Assembly (NCBI RefSeq): GCF_014640435.1
Contig: NZ_BMGY01000004.1
Coordinates: forward strand, 62,001 to 126,000
Reading direction: 5' to 3'
DNA length: 64,000 nucleotides
DNA from: Hymenobacter frigidus
Lineage (GTDB): Bacteria > Bacteroidota > Bacteroidia > Cytophagales > Hymenobacteraceae
Part shown: positions 33,724-43,020 of the stretch, in pieces
Layout of the letters: every line of letters starts with the position of its first letter
Position numbering within the stretch: position 1 is the first letter of the stretch
Made by a program: the position numbers and the translations under genes
Notes under the pieces: model-generated
Database searches by the model: none
Told to the model about the DNA's origin: nothing
What the model saw: the letters and a program-made list of their open reading frames with translations, nothing else

Positions 33724-34204
33724 CACCTCGCTGCGTCCCACCGCTGGTGCTGCTGCGGTGCAGGCGCGGGTGGCTCCGAAGCTCACGCCCAAGCAGGCCG
33801 CTACACAGTTTGCGCGCCTGGCCGAAGCGCTGCCCTGCCTGCGGGCGGCGTATTTGGAGGCATTGGGGCGGTGGTCGGGTGACCCGGTGCTGCAGCTGCT
33901 GGGGCTGCCCATCGTGACCGAGTGCTACCGGAGCCCCGAGCGGCAAAACGAGTTGTACGCGCAGGGCCGCAGCAAGCCGGGGCCGGTGGTGACATACAAG
34001 CTGGGCGGGCAATCGAATCACAACATCGGGCCGCCGACGCCGGCCATTGATGTGGCGTTTCTGCTGGCTGATGGGTCGGTGTCGTGGTCGGGGCTGCTGC
34101 TGTCGAAGTTTGCCCGGTTGGTGAAGGCGGCCGATGCGCGGGTGCATTGGGGCGGCGACTGGCCAAAGTTCAAGGACCGGCCCCACTTTGAGGTGCCGAG
34201 GTAA
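33710..34204 (+). CDS. M15-family peptidoglycan peptidase (endolysin-like)
   Basis: 164 residues. The VanY/M15 zinc site is visible: CYRSPERQNELYAQGR, the first His in QSNHNIGPPTPAIDVAF (H...D of the His-Asp pair), and the WGGDWPKFKDRPHFEVP end (second His with Glu/Trp context). This is the pattern of L-Ala-D-Glu peptidases used as phage endolysins (T5-like). No signal peptide, as expected when release is by a holin. With the upstream holin-like gene it forms a lysis cassette, one of the few phage-lytic functions in the element. Confidence 0.8.
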   Translation: MESANTSLRPTAGAAAVQARVAPKLTPKQAATQFARLAEALPCLRAAYLEALGRWSGDPVLQLLGLPIVTECYRSPERQNELYAQGRSKPGPVVTYKLGGQSNHNIGPPTPAIDVAFLLADGSVSWSGLLLSKFARLVKAADARVHWGGDWPKFKDRPHFEVPR

Positions 34205-34256
34205 TTCCCGTATCAGCTGGCGGGGTTTTCAGCTTTCACTTTTACCGTTTTCAGTG

Positions 34257-34340
34257 ATGAATATCTGGCGTATTCTGGGCCATGTGGCCGTGATGGTGTT
34301 GAGCGAGCTGCTGAACAAAAGAAAGCAGCGAGCGGAATAG
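34257..34340 (+). CDS. Tiny membrane peptide after the endolysin
   Basis: 27 residues (MNIWRILGHVAVMVLSELLN then KRKQRAE): a short hydrophobic helix with a basic tail. It lies 52 bp downstream of the endolysin and could be a spanin- or holin-like accessory, or chance. Confidence 0.25.
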   Translation: MNIWRILGHVAVMVLSELLNKRKQRAE

Positions 34341-34381
34341 ACCAACCGAACTGTGCTGATGTGGCAGGGAGGTAGGTTCAG

Positions 34382-34427
34382 ATAAAAAAACAGGCCTTCA
34401 ACGCAATTTGAAGGCCTGTTTTTTTAT
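34382..34427. terminator. Bidirectional terminator
   Basis: ataaaaaaacaggccttcaa (34382-34401) pairs with ttgaaggcctgtttttttat (34408-34427). It sits between the lysis genes and the convergent subtilase gene, overlapping the end of the latter. Confidence 0.85.
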
Positions 34428-36919
34428 ACCCTTACCTGTACCTGATTGGCTATCTGGATGGTTTCGTAGATGGCAATACCAGCCAATGAAGTGATAGAGA
34501 CTGTTAGCGCGTAGGGCACCTGCTCACCAGAAGTATCCCACCCTTTATGGCCTGTCACAGCGAATAAAAGCCGGTCCCGGGAAAGCTCGAAGCCGCTTAC
34601 AATTGCCCAATCTTTTTGTAGGGTGCTATTGGGGCGGCGCACTTCACGGGCGCTTCTTTGGCTAATAGATGAAGTACCTATCTGCCAGTAAATCCGGTTG
34701 GTTCCCGAGCCAGTGTCGGTTGTTTCGTCTTCGAAGTCAGGCCGGAGCGTTACATCTACTTTTTTCAGAAACTCCTCCAGACTTTGACCCAGCTCAGCGG
34801 CCTGCCATCGGAGCTGGGTTGATACGTAGTTGCGCAGGCCCTGCCTGGTGCGGCGTGGACGCGCTGCATAGGACAGGGTTACTTCCAGTCGGTAAAGCGT
34901 TTCGTCTTCGAGCCCATTTAACTGATTCAGCTTAACCTGGTAGAGGTGAGCACTACTCGCGCTAAGTTGGTCTTCGGTGATGAAAGTAACGCGGGCATCT
35001 GAATTCTGAATAGCGCGGTCTTTATCTGGGATGCCGTAGCCCAGGGTGCGCAAATGAAATAGTTTCTCCTGCTGCGTTGCATTCTCAAGGGCTATTGGCC
35101 ACTGAGCTGACTGGACAATCAGGGCGCGGTACATCAAGGTGCTGGAATCAGGCAGGACTTGCTGTAGAGCAGCAGCTATGTGTGTGACCTTGGGTGCGGC
35201 GAAGGAAGTGCCCGGTTCTGTGCGTGCTACAGCTGGATGGCCTCCAAATGTGGACGTGACCAATTCCGGTAACGCGTCGGGCACGTTGAAAACAAAATTG
35301 CCAGATGCCGTCTGCACCAAGTCACCACCGTATTCTACTACGTCTGGCTTGATAACTCCCCAAATACCCAGGCCGCTACGCGAAAAAGCGGACGGCTCCT
35401 GGTGCTCGCCGAACGATGTATGAGCTAAAGTATTAATGCGCTCATAGCTAACCGAGCCGACAGTAAGTGCCTGCAAGCTTTGGGCAGGATTGCCGATGCG
35501 GCAGGCAGATTCGGATAAATAGTCCGGATAGTGCCGGCCTGCGGCCAGATGCTGCTCTACGCTGAGCCGATTGGGGTGGCTACCTGTGGCGCTGATGTTG
35601 CCTGCGCTGGTTATGAATAAGACGTCGTGTTCAAAACTGAGCTGGTCGATTTCAGCGGCCCACGAAGACATATGTTTCAGACGACAGGGGCCAGGGGTCT
35701 GCACTGACAGATTGAATAGCCGGGTACCCGATGGAGTGAAGTCGTTTACAATGCGGCGCATGATATCGGCAGGTAGCATGGACGATTCCATGCTTTTGCC
35801 GGCATTGAGCACACGGGCGTTTTGCAGCCAGGCAACTGCGGTTTCACTACCGGAAGCGGGAATGCTGTCGGGAAACAGAATAGCTCCGGCAACCCGCGTT
35901 CCGTGGCCTCCATTAGGCACCATATCGGCGGTGGCAGTGACGCCGGGCAGGTAACAGCGGGCATTGGCTGCATCAATGGCAGGTTGCAATAGCCGATGGC
36001 CGGCCTGCATCCCGCTGTCGATGACACACACGCGTGGCGCGTCTGGAGCCGGCGCCAGAACCTCTACGCCCCAATCCTGCAATAACTGCTCGGCCTGCTC
36101 ATTCGCATCGGTTTCCCAATCCCACTCTTCGATGGAAAACGTGTAGGGAAAAAGCGCAATCTCCTTTACACCACGGCCGGAAATGCACAGCTTGTAATTG
36201 ACAGTATCGGGCTGAACCAATGGAGTGCCCTGAAATTCGGCTCCGTAGTGGCGAGCTAACCGTTCGAAGCGGCTGATACGGTTGTAGCCCTTCTCAGCCC
36301 ATTCATCGTTTCGCTTTTCCCACTCGGCTTCTTCCTCGGGTGTGGCATCTGCTGAAAGCGGCGGCGGCTCGGTGGCCTCCACTACAATAGCAACCTCTAC
36401 CCAGCAGCTGGTTTCCTGGTCGATGGTAAGCCAGCGCTCGAATAAGCTTTCACCAACTACACGGTCGATGCTTTGAGCACGGGGCAGAATATCCCACAAG
36501 GCCCCGACTACCCCGATGGATGTACCACTTATCAACGTATTGAGGCGTTGATTAAGCTGCGGGAAATCGGCTGATGTTGCTACCCCGATAATATAGCCGT
36601 CGGGCTCAACAGATACTATTTCGATACCCCACCCGCTCAACTTAGCCTCGTCGAATGCTTTGGGGTCAACCTGCAGGAAAAGCGGTACTACCTGTGCGTT
36701 GGGGCCTTCATTGTTGAATCCTTCAGCGGCGAGCTGCTGCTGCTGAGCTTCCCAATTGGCCCGTACATTCTGGAGTCGCTGACGCAACGCACTACCATGG
36801 CCTCGTGGGTCGGCTTGATTGCGTAGTGTCTGATTAGCGAATTTTTTGCCAAAGCTGCCACTATACTGATAAGTGCCTTCGACTACACGGAGAAAGGATA
36901 GGTGTTCAAAAGGCGGCAT
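34424..36919 (-). CDS. ietS: Subtilisin-like serine protease of an IetAS system
   Basis: 831 residues. The S8 catalytic triad is complete: Asp301 (VCVIDSG), His339 (NGGHGTRVAG) and Ser572 (PGTSFAAPKV), with the oxyanion Asn in SAGN at about 441. A 290-residue N-terminal domain and a 250-residue C-terminal domain flank the protease; there is no signal peptide, so it acts in the cytoplasm. It lies 7 bp after a AAA ATPase gene on the same strand. This pair matches IetAS, reported as a toxin-antitoxin module of an Agrobacterium plasmid (protease toxic, ATPase protective) and later as an anti-phage system. Cellular target unknown. Confidence 0.85.
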   Translation of the reverse strand: MPPFEHLSFLRVVEGTYQYSGSFGKKFANQTLRNQADPRGHGSALRQRLQNVRANWEAQQQQLAAEGFNNEGPNAQVVPLFLQVDPKAFDEAKLSGWGIEIVSVEPDGYIIGVATSADFPQLNQRLNTLISGTSIGVVGALWDILPRAQSIDRVVGESLFERWLTIDQETSCWVEVAIVVEATEPPPLSADATPEEEAEWEKRNDEWAEKGYNRISRFERLARHYGAEFQGTPLVQPDTVNYKLCISGRGVKEIALFPYTFSIEEWDWETDANEQAEQLLQDWGVEVLAPAPDAPRVCVIDSGMQAGHRLLQPAIDAANARCYLPGVTATADMVPNGGHGTRVAGAILFPDSIPASGSETAVAWLQNARVLNAGKSMESSMLPADIMRRIVNDFTPSGTRLFNLSVQTPGPCRLKHMSSWAAEIDQLSFEHDVLFITSAGNISATGSHPNRLSVEQHLAAGRHYPDYLSESACRIGNPAQSLQALTVGSVSYERINTLAHTSFGEHQEPSAFSRSGLGIWGVIKPDVVEYGGDLVQTASGNFVFNVPDALPELVTSTFGGHPAVARTEPGTSFAAPKVTHIAAALQQVLPDSSTLMYRALIVQSAQWPIALENATQQEKLFHLRTLGYGIPDKDRAIQNSDARVTFITEDQLSASSAHLYQVKLNQLNGLEDETLYRLEVTLSYAARPRRTRQGLRNYVSTQLRWQAAELGQSLEEFLKKVDVTLRPDFEDETTDTGSGTNRIYWQIGTSSISQRSAREVRRPNSTLQKDWAIVSGFELSRDRLLFAVTGHKGWDTSGEQVPYALTVSITSLAGIAIYETIQIANQVQVRV

Positions 36920-36926
36920 TTCGGGC

Positions 36927-37943
36927 TTAGTCGTTTTCGATGGTAGACAGTTCTTGTAAGGCCTGCTCTAAGTGAGCAGTGATAACCTCGGAATCAAGGT
37001 TTAGCACACAAAGCTTGGCAGCATCCTGGGCAACCTTGACAACCTGGGCCGCCGACAGACCGACCAACTGCTTAGCGAAATCAGGAAGTTTAACGGAGCG
37101 ACTTACAAGCATGGCACCAAGGGTGTTTTTGAGGAGCTGGCCGATTTCGGCCTGACCGGGGCGCGGAATGCTAAGCACCTCATCAAAACGCCTGAAAAGG
37201 GCCTTGTCTAAGGCATGTTCCAAGTTTGTGGTAGCTACGAGGAGGCCCGGGGCCTGGTAATCTTCGAGCAGCGAGAGCAGAATATTTACCAGACGGAACA
37301 TCTCGCCCACGTCCTGACCATAGGTGCGGGATTTAGCGATGAAGTCGCATTCGTCAAGCAGTAACACGCAAGGCTGTGACTGGCTAGCATCAAATAGCGC
37401 TCGTAGGTTGTTGGCTGATTCACCTAGGAAGGATGACAGGAGCGTGTCGAACTGCACTTTAAAGAAAGGGAGGCCAATGTTCCAGGCTAAGCGTTCGGCC
37501 CCCATGCTCTTGCCGCAGCCTGGAGGGCCATAAAGCAGAATCTTGCTGCGTGGCCTCAGGCCATACTCGGCCAGTCGGTCGCGGCTCGCGAATTCGCGCT
37601 CGACGCGTGCGAAACGGCCTTCCACGTCTGGCGGCAGAATCATGTGGTGCCGTAGCTCACTTCGGGGCACTTCCTTCAGTAGCGGCTGTTGCTGCCGACG
37701 ACTCAGTGGCAACTCGGTGAGCTGGGATGGGAATGTAGAAGTACGCTGGCCAGCAGGTTTCGCACGGGCAGTGCTGGCAGGCATCGGCTCAGCCACGCGT
37801 AGCATGCCCTCCAACTCCAGCACTAGCAGCGAGTGGCCTTTGCTACGCTCTTCTTCTACAATGCCGCGGGCCACACTCAAAAGGTCTGGGCTGGGACGCT
37901 GCTGGATAGAGCGAAAAAGTCGCTTGAGGGTATCGGATTTCAT
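36927..37943 (-). CDS. ietA: AAA ATPase of an IetAS system
   Basis: 338 residues. Walker A GPPGCGKS (139-146), Walker B VLLLDECD (about 193-200), sensor VATTNLEHALDKALFRRFDE with the arginine finger. An N-terminal region of about 100 residues (Pro/Ser-rich) precedes the AAA core, as in IetA/Spastin-like AAA proteins. It stands just upstream of the subtilase, 7 bp apart, in one operon. By analogy with the described system it restrains the protease until infection or other triggers; which step is sensed cannot be read from sequence. Confidence 0.85.
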   Translation of the reverse strand: MKSDTLKRLFRSIQQRPSPDLLSVARGIVEEERSKGHSLLVLELEGMLRVAEPMPASTARAKPAGQRTSTFPSQLTELPLSRRQQQPLLKEVPRSELRHHMILPPDVEGRFARVEREFASRDRLAEYGLRPRSKILLYGPPGCGKSMGAERLAWNIGLPFFKVQFDTLLSSFLGESANNLRALFDASQSQPCVLLLDECDFIAKSRTYGQDVGEMFRLVNILLSLLEDYQAPGLLVATTNLEHALDKALFRRFDEVLSIPRPGQAEIGQLLKNTLGAMLVSRSVKLPDFAKQLVGLSAAQVVKVAQDAAKLCVLNLDSEVITAHLEQALQELSTIEND

Positions 37944-38100
37944 GGACAGGGCGCGGCTAATGTTTATTATTCAACACCTACACGCGCTAAAGCGTCGCAA
38001 TCTACTGCTAAAAAGGTTGGGTATTTTTTGGCCCAGAGGGCGCTTCGTTACTCTGATTGAAGCTTGCTATCGCCTCCCCGCTACCGGTGAACAACCTGCG

Positions 38101-38589
38101 CTAAGAAGTTTGGAAATCGTTGTATCTAGTCGGTAATGCCAAGGCAGCATATACTTCAAGTAACCCTTGCTCTAAGTCGTCGGGGACGCTTAGGAAACGA
38201 ACCGACATTGCGGCTACGCGCCGCTTGCAGGCCAGGAAGACCGGTGAAAATTCGGTGCAATCACTCAGTGCCGCGCGCGTGCGGGTGATGTCGATGTTCT
38301 GGTCCGTCGCAGACTCGTAAGCGAGTAGGAAGGCAAAGTTTGCATCATTGTGACCGGAACCATCGCGGCCATGCTCCTGCAGTCGGCTACGGAGCCGGCG
38401 GCTACGGCCGACGTACATGGGTAAGCCGTTTTCATAAAAAACGTAGTTTCCGGCGGTTGGAACGTCGGGTTTGACAATGCGTTCGCGACTGAATATTTCG
38501 CTGCGCAAATACAAGGGCTGAGCCATAAGCTCGTGGAAGAGCGCGGGTAGGCGAGCTATTCGCTTGTCGAATTCGGGATTGGGCGTCAT
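38101..38589 (-). CDS. GIY-YIG nuclease domain protein
   Basis: 162 residues from ATG 38589 (MTPNPEFDKRIARLPALFHE). The domain centre reads AGNYVFYENGLPMYVGRSRR then RLRSRLQEHG, a GIY-YIG motif in which the first triplet is NYV and the second is YVG, with the catalytic Arg in RSRRLRSRL. The usual Glu may lie in the DCTEFSPVFLAC segment, but the assignment is uncertain. It lies between IetAS and the Mrr gene, all on the minus strand, so it may be another defence nuclease. Confidence 0.7.
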   Translation of the reverse strand: MTPNPEFDKRIARLPALFHELMAQPLYLRSEIFSRERIVKPDVPTAGNYVFYENGLPMYVGRSRRLRSRLQEHGRDGSGHNDANFAFLLAYESATDQNIDITRTRAALSDCTEFSPVFLACKRRVAAMSVRFLSVPDDLEQGLLEVYAALALPTRYNDFQTS

Positions 38590-38613
38590 TAACAATGAAG
38601 GGCTGGGGAGAAG

Positions 38614-39609
38614 CTAGGAAAGGGGCAGCAAGGCTTTGCGGAAGCGTAGCTTCTGGGCTAGCTCGTCGGCGTCTTCGGCGGCGAGGGCTTCCAGAATCTG
38701 GTCGTAGTGCTTGATGAACAGCTCGACGAACTCGCGGCCGTTGATGAGATTGATGGGTTGAAAGTGCGGGTTGATGGCACTGGCGCGGGTGGCAGAGCTG
38801 TAGTCGGAAAGGGTGATGAAACAGCCCTGATGGCCTTGCTTGAGGGCACCGCGAAAGCTGCGCAGGGCAGTTTCGTTGATTTGAGTGTTGGTGTAGCGCT
38901 TGACCTGTACCTGCAGCTTGATTTGGGCGACGCCACCAATGCGGAGCTCGCCTTCGAAGTCGACGCCGCCGTCGGCGACCAGACGGGTGGCCTGGCCTAC
39001 GAATCCCAGCACGCGAAGCACGTAGCTGACCAATACCTCGAACTCCTGAGCGGAGAGTTCCAGGAGCTTTTGGCGAACGGCTTCGGTGGCCTGCTCGGGG
39101 CCGAAGCTGGGGCGAACGTGGGGACGAACCGGGGGCACACCGGTGAGCATAGTAAGCAGCTCCTGCTCCTGAGGGACGTTGAACACGGTGAGGGTGCTAC
39201 CCAAGGTGTTGCGCAGGCTTTCGGAAAGCTGGTTGCGGTAGATTGGCTGTGGATGCCAGCGAACAGGGCGGCGGTAGCCATAGCGGCATTCGTCGGTTCC
39301 GGGGACGACGAAATAGACCGGCTCGGGCAGGACCTGGCCGACGAGGAGGGCGCCTTCAGCATTGCTAAATGGGGTGATGACCCAGTCGTGGGGCTGGATG
39401 GTGTTGAGGAAGCGATGAATCTGGCCGATGTTCTGGCCGGAGGTGCCCACGGACTGGCTCAGGAAGTCGTCGCGGTAGCGGGCAGCAATGGCTTCGCGGG
39501 TACTGGTGTCGGACATTGGGGCGTCGAACCAACCGATACCGACGTAGCCGCCCCGACGGAAGGCATCGGTAAATTCGCCGCTATCGGCGCGCACGGTAAA
39601 AACGGGCAT
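38614..39609 (-). CDS. Type IV-like restriction enzyme: EVE/PUA-like + Mrr nuclease
   Basis: 331 residues. Residues about 1-140 (GGYVGIGWFDAP...GQIHRFLNTIQPHDWVITPF...GALLVGQVL, then RRPVRWHPQPIYRNQLSESL) resemble EVE/PUA-type modified-base readers. Residues about 185-310 form an Mrr catalytic domain: LSAQEFEVLVSYVLRVLGF, DGGVDFEGEL (Asp), QIKLQVQVKRYTN (Gln-x-Lys) and FITLSDYSSATRA. The fusion predicts cleavage of DNA carrying modified bases. 25 bp downstream of it on the same strand is the GIY-YIG gene. Confidence 0.8.
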   Translation of the reverse strand: MPVFTVRADSGEFTDAFRRGGYVGIGWFDAPMSDTSTREAIAARYRDDFLSQSVGTSGQNIGQIHRFLNTIQPHDWVITPFSNAEGALLVGQVLPEPVYFVVPGTDECRYGYRRPVRWHPQPIYRNQLSESLRNTLGSTLTVFNVPQEQELLTMLTGVPPVRPHVRPSFGPEQATEAVRQKLLELSAQEFEVLVSYVLRVLGFVGQATRLVADGGVDFEGELRIGGVAQIKLQVQVKRYTNTQINETALRSFRGALKQGHQGCFITLSDYSSATRASAINPHFQPINLINGREFVELFIKHYDQILEALAAEDADELAQKLRFRKALLPLS

Positions 39610-40041
39610 GGGGAAACAGGAAAGAGAGCAGAGAGCGGGGTAAAATCCCGGCCCGGAAGGAGGATTGGGCGGCTAAGGTATCGACGTTATGGCTGGATTC
39701 TGCTCTCCTACTGCGTATGGATGGGATGGCTGCTGTGCAGTTTCAATGGCATGGGCGGTGGCAATTGGTGAAAGCGGTGCGGGATGGTGGCTGTCGGACC
39801 AGTGGTAAACTGCGGGCTGTGGGTTTCCAAGCACCATGTCGCTTCCTTCCATGCACGGTATGAAAATTCGATAATCGATTACATTCAGAATCCCAACTTC
39901 ATGGGCAATCCTGACGATATTGCGCACCCAATTTGTACAGTTATTGCACAACTATATAGAGTGCTTGCGAGTCCACACTAGGCTAAGTGCTTTAGGGATA
40001 AAACATCAGCATTGTGCTCCGGCAATTTGCACATATCTATC
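39610..40041. other. Divergent intergenic region between mrr-like gene and hsdR
   Basis: About 430 bp without a supported gene. The right half (39850-40040) is AT-rich and could hold the promoter of the type I R-M operon, while the left part serves the mrr-like operon. No clear TAnnTTTG box could be assigned. Confidence 0.4.
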
Positions 40042-43020
40042 ATGGTCAACGAACAACAAATTGAGTACGGCCTTATCGGCGAGCTTACCAGGCTGAAGTA
40101 TACCCACCGCCCAGACATCCGCGACAATGCTGCCCTGGAGCGCAACTTTCGCGAAAAGTTTCAAGACCTGAACCGCGTGAAGCTGTCCGACGCGGAGTTT
40201 AGCCGCCTGCGGGATGAGATTATTAACCCCGACGTATTCCTAGCGTCCAAAACTCTACGCGGGGTCAACACCTTTAGGCGCGAAGACGGCACGCCGTTGA
40301 ACTACACGCTCGTTAATATCAAGGAGTGGTGCAAGAACGATTTTGAGGTTGTCAACCAACTGCGTATCAACACCGAGAAAAGCTACCACCGCTACGATGT
40401 CATCCTGCTTATCAACGGTATTCCGGTGGTGCAGCTGGAGCTGAAGACGCTGGAAGTGTCAGCACGCCGGGCCATGCAGCAGATTGCCGACTACAAGGAC
40501 GACGCCGGCAATGGTTACACTAATACGCTGCTGTGCTTTATGCAGTTGTTTATCGTCTCTAATAAATCAAAAACGCTATACTTCTCCAATAACCGCACCC
40601 AGCATTTTAGCTTCGCGGCCGACGAGCAGTTTCTGCCCGTGTACGAGTACGCTGACATCGACAACCGCAAGCCCAACGGCCTGCACGAGTTTGCCGAGCA
40701 GTTCCTGAGCAAGTGTACGCTAGCCGAAACCATTAGCCGTTACATGGTGCTGGTGGAAAGTGAGCAGCGCCTGCTGGTGATGCGCCCCTACCAGATTTAC
40801 GCCGTGAAGGCCATTGTGGAGTGCATCCGCCAGAACCGGGGCAACGGCTACATATGGCACACTACCGGCAGCGGCAAAACGCTCACATCTTTCAAGGCGT
40901 CGACACTGCTCAAGGACAACCCCAACATTGAAAAGTGTCTGTTTGTGGTCGACCGCAAGGACCTGGACCGCCAGACCCGCGAGGAGTTCAACAAGTTTCA
41001 GGAGAACTGCGTGGAGGAAAATACCAACACCGAAACGCTGGTGCTTCGCCTGCTCTCCACCGACTACGCCGATAAGGTAATCGTCACTACCATTCAGAAA
41101 CTGGGGCTGGCCCTCGACGCCAGCCACCGCAAGGAGTACAAGAAGCGGCTGCAGCCACTGCGCGACAAACGAATGGTGTTCATTTTTGATGAGTGCCACC
41201 GCTCACAGTTCGGCGACAACCACCAGGCTATTGTAGACTTTTTTCCGAATGCTCAGCTTTTCGGCTTCACCGGTACGCCCATTTTCGAGCAGAACGCCAC
41301 TGTGAAGCAGATTGACGGCAAGGAAAAGACCCTGCAAACGACAGAAGATATATTTCAGCAGCGCCTGCACGCCTACACCATCACCCACGCCATTGAGGAT
41401 GATAACGTGCTGCGGTTTCACGTCGACCACTTCAAGCCCGAGGGCAAGGCAACGCCCAAGCCTGGCACGAGTCCCACGCGGGAGAAAGTAGTGGCAGCCA
41501 TCCTGGCCAAGCACGACGCCGCCACCCACCAGCGCCGCTTCAACGCCCTGCTGGCGACCCAGAGTATTAACGACGCTATTGCCTACTACGACCTGTTTAA
41601 GCAGCTGCAGGACCAACTGGCTGCCGCCGACCCGGATTTACGCCGCCTGAACGTGGCCTGCGTGTTTTCGCCGCCCGCCGAGGGCAACAAGGACGTGCAG
41701 CAAATCCAGGAGGACCTGCCCACCGAAAAGCAGGATAACCAGCAGGAACCAGAAGTAAAAAAGATGGCCCTCAAAGGCATCATCACCGACTATAACCAGC
41801 AATACGGGACCAACCACAGCATTGGTGAGTTCGACCTGTACTACCAGGACGTGCAGCAGCGCATCAAGGACCAGAAGTGGCCCCTCGCCGACTTCAAGCA
41901 CCCGAAACGCATCGACATAACTATCGTGGTGGACATGCTTCTTACGGGCTTCGACTCCAAGTACCTCAACACGCTGTACGTGGACAAGAACCTCAAGCAC
42001 CACGGCCTGATTCAGGCGTTTTCGCGCACCAACCGCGTGCTGAACAAGACGAAGCCCGCCGGCAACGTGCTGGATTTTCGGCAGCAGCAGGCCAACCTGA
42101 ATGAGGCCATTACCTTGTTTTCGGGCCTGAAGCAGGGCGAAGACCCCAAGAAAATCTGGCTGGTGGAGCCCGCCGAGGAAGTGGTCAAGGACTACGAAAA
42201 AGCCGTGGGCGAGCTTACCAGTTTCATGCAGCGCCAGGGCCTCACCCCCGAGCCCGGCCAGATAAATAACCTACAGGGCGACGCCGCTCGCGGCGAGTTC
42301 GTGGACAAGTTTAAGGAGGTGCAGCGCCTGCGCACCCAGCTCGACCAGTACACCGACCTAGAGGAGCCCGAAAAGACGCAGGTGGAAACCCTGCTGCCCA
42401 CCGACGACCTGCGTGCTTTCCGGGGGCAGTACCTGGAAACGGCCCGCCGCCTGCGCGAGAAGCAGGGCATCGGCCGCGCCGGCGACAGCAGCGTAAACCA
42501 GCTCGATTTCGAGTTCGTGCTCTTCGCCTCGGCCATCATCGACTACGACTACATTGTGGGCCTGATGGCCGCCAGCACCGAGCCGGGCCGCCCGCGCAAG
42601 CTGAAGATGACGCGCGAGCAAATCATCGACATGATTCGCTCTGATGCCAAGTTTCAGGACGAGGCTGATGACCTGACCGATTACTATACCCACCTGCCCA
42701 AAGACCGCTCCTACAGCCCCGACGAAATTCGGGACGGCTACGACGCCTTTAAGCAAGTGAAAAACGCCACCGAGCTGGCCGAGAAAGCCGCTAGATACGG
42801 CCTGTCCGCGGAGACCCTTACCGCCTTCGTGGCCAATACCGTGAGCCGCCTGATACTTGACTCCGACAAACTGCGCGAAGTGATGGCACCGCTAAACCTG
42901 GGCTGGAAAGCTCGTGCCAAACAGGAAAATGAGCTAATGGCCGACCTGATTCCACTTCTAAAGAAACTGGCCCACGGCCGCGATATATCCGGCCTGAACG
43001 CCTACGAGAACCATGAGTAA
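40042..43020 (+). CDS. hsdR: Type I restriction enzyme R subunit
   Basis: 992 residues from ATG 40042 (MVNEQQIEYGLIGELTRLKY). N-terminal PD-(D/E)XK nuclease motif: Asp in YDVILLINGIPVVQLELKTL with E-x-K. Helicase motifs: Walker A HTTGSGKTLTSFKA, Walker B/DEAD FDECHRSQFG, FTGTPIF, and C-terminal motif VI-like AFSRTNRVLNKTK. It is the translocating and cleaving subunit of a type I R-M complex (EcoR124-like family). Its stop overlaps the hsdS start by 8 nt. Order in this locus is R-S-prrC-M, with M last. Confidence 0.95.
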   Translation: MVNEQQIEYGLIGELTRLKYTHRPDIRDNAALERNFREKFQDLNRVKLSDAEFSRLRDEIINPDVFLASKTLRGVNTFRREDGTPLNYTLVNIKEWCKNDFEVVNQLRINTEKSYHRYDVILLINGIPVVQLELKTLEVSARRAMQQIADYKDDAGNGYTNTLLCFMQLFIVSNKSKTLYFSNNRTQHFSFAADEQFLPVYEYADIDNRKPNGLHEFAEQFLSKCTLAETISRYMVLVESEQRLLVMRPYQIYAVKAIVECIRQNRGNGYIWHTTGSGKTLTSFKASTLLKDNPNIEKCLFVVDRKDLDRQTREEFNKFQENCVEENTNTETLVLRLLSTDYADKVIVTTIQKLGLALDASHRKEYKKRLQPLRDKRMVFIFDECHRSQFGDNHQAIVDFFPNAQLFGFTGTPIFEQNATVKQIDGKEKTLQTTEDIFQQRLHAYTITHAIEDDNVLRFHVDHFKPEGKATPKPGTSPTREKVVAAILAKHDAATHQRRFNALLATQSINDAIAYYDLFKQLQDQLAAADPDLRRLNVACVFSPPAEGNKDVQQIQEDLPTEKQDNQQEPEVKKMALKGIITDYNQQYGTNHSIGEFDLYYQDVQQRIKDQKWPLADFKHPKRIDITIVVDMLLTGFDSKYLNTLYVDKNLKHHGLIQAFSRTNRVLNKTKPAGNVLDFRQQQANLNEAITLFSGLKQGEDPKKIWLVEPAEEVVKDYEKAVGELTSFMQRQGLTPEPGQINNLQGDAARGEFVDKFKEVQRLRTQLDQYTDLEEPEKTQVETLLPTDDLRAFRGQYLETARRLREKQGIGRAGDSSVNQLDFEFVLFASAIIDYDYIVGLMAASTEPGRPRKLKMTREQIIDMIRSDAKFQDEADDLTDYYTHLPKDRSYSPDEIRDGYDAFKQVKNATELAEKAARYGLSAETLTAFVANTVSRLILDSDKLREVMAPLNLGWKARAKQENELMADLIPLLKKLAHGRDISGLNAYENHE

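Noticed and set aside
38707..39771. 354-residue plus-strand open frame
   Set aside because: It is the reverse-strand shadow of the Mrr-type gene, which has recognisable catalytic motifs; the plus frame has none.
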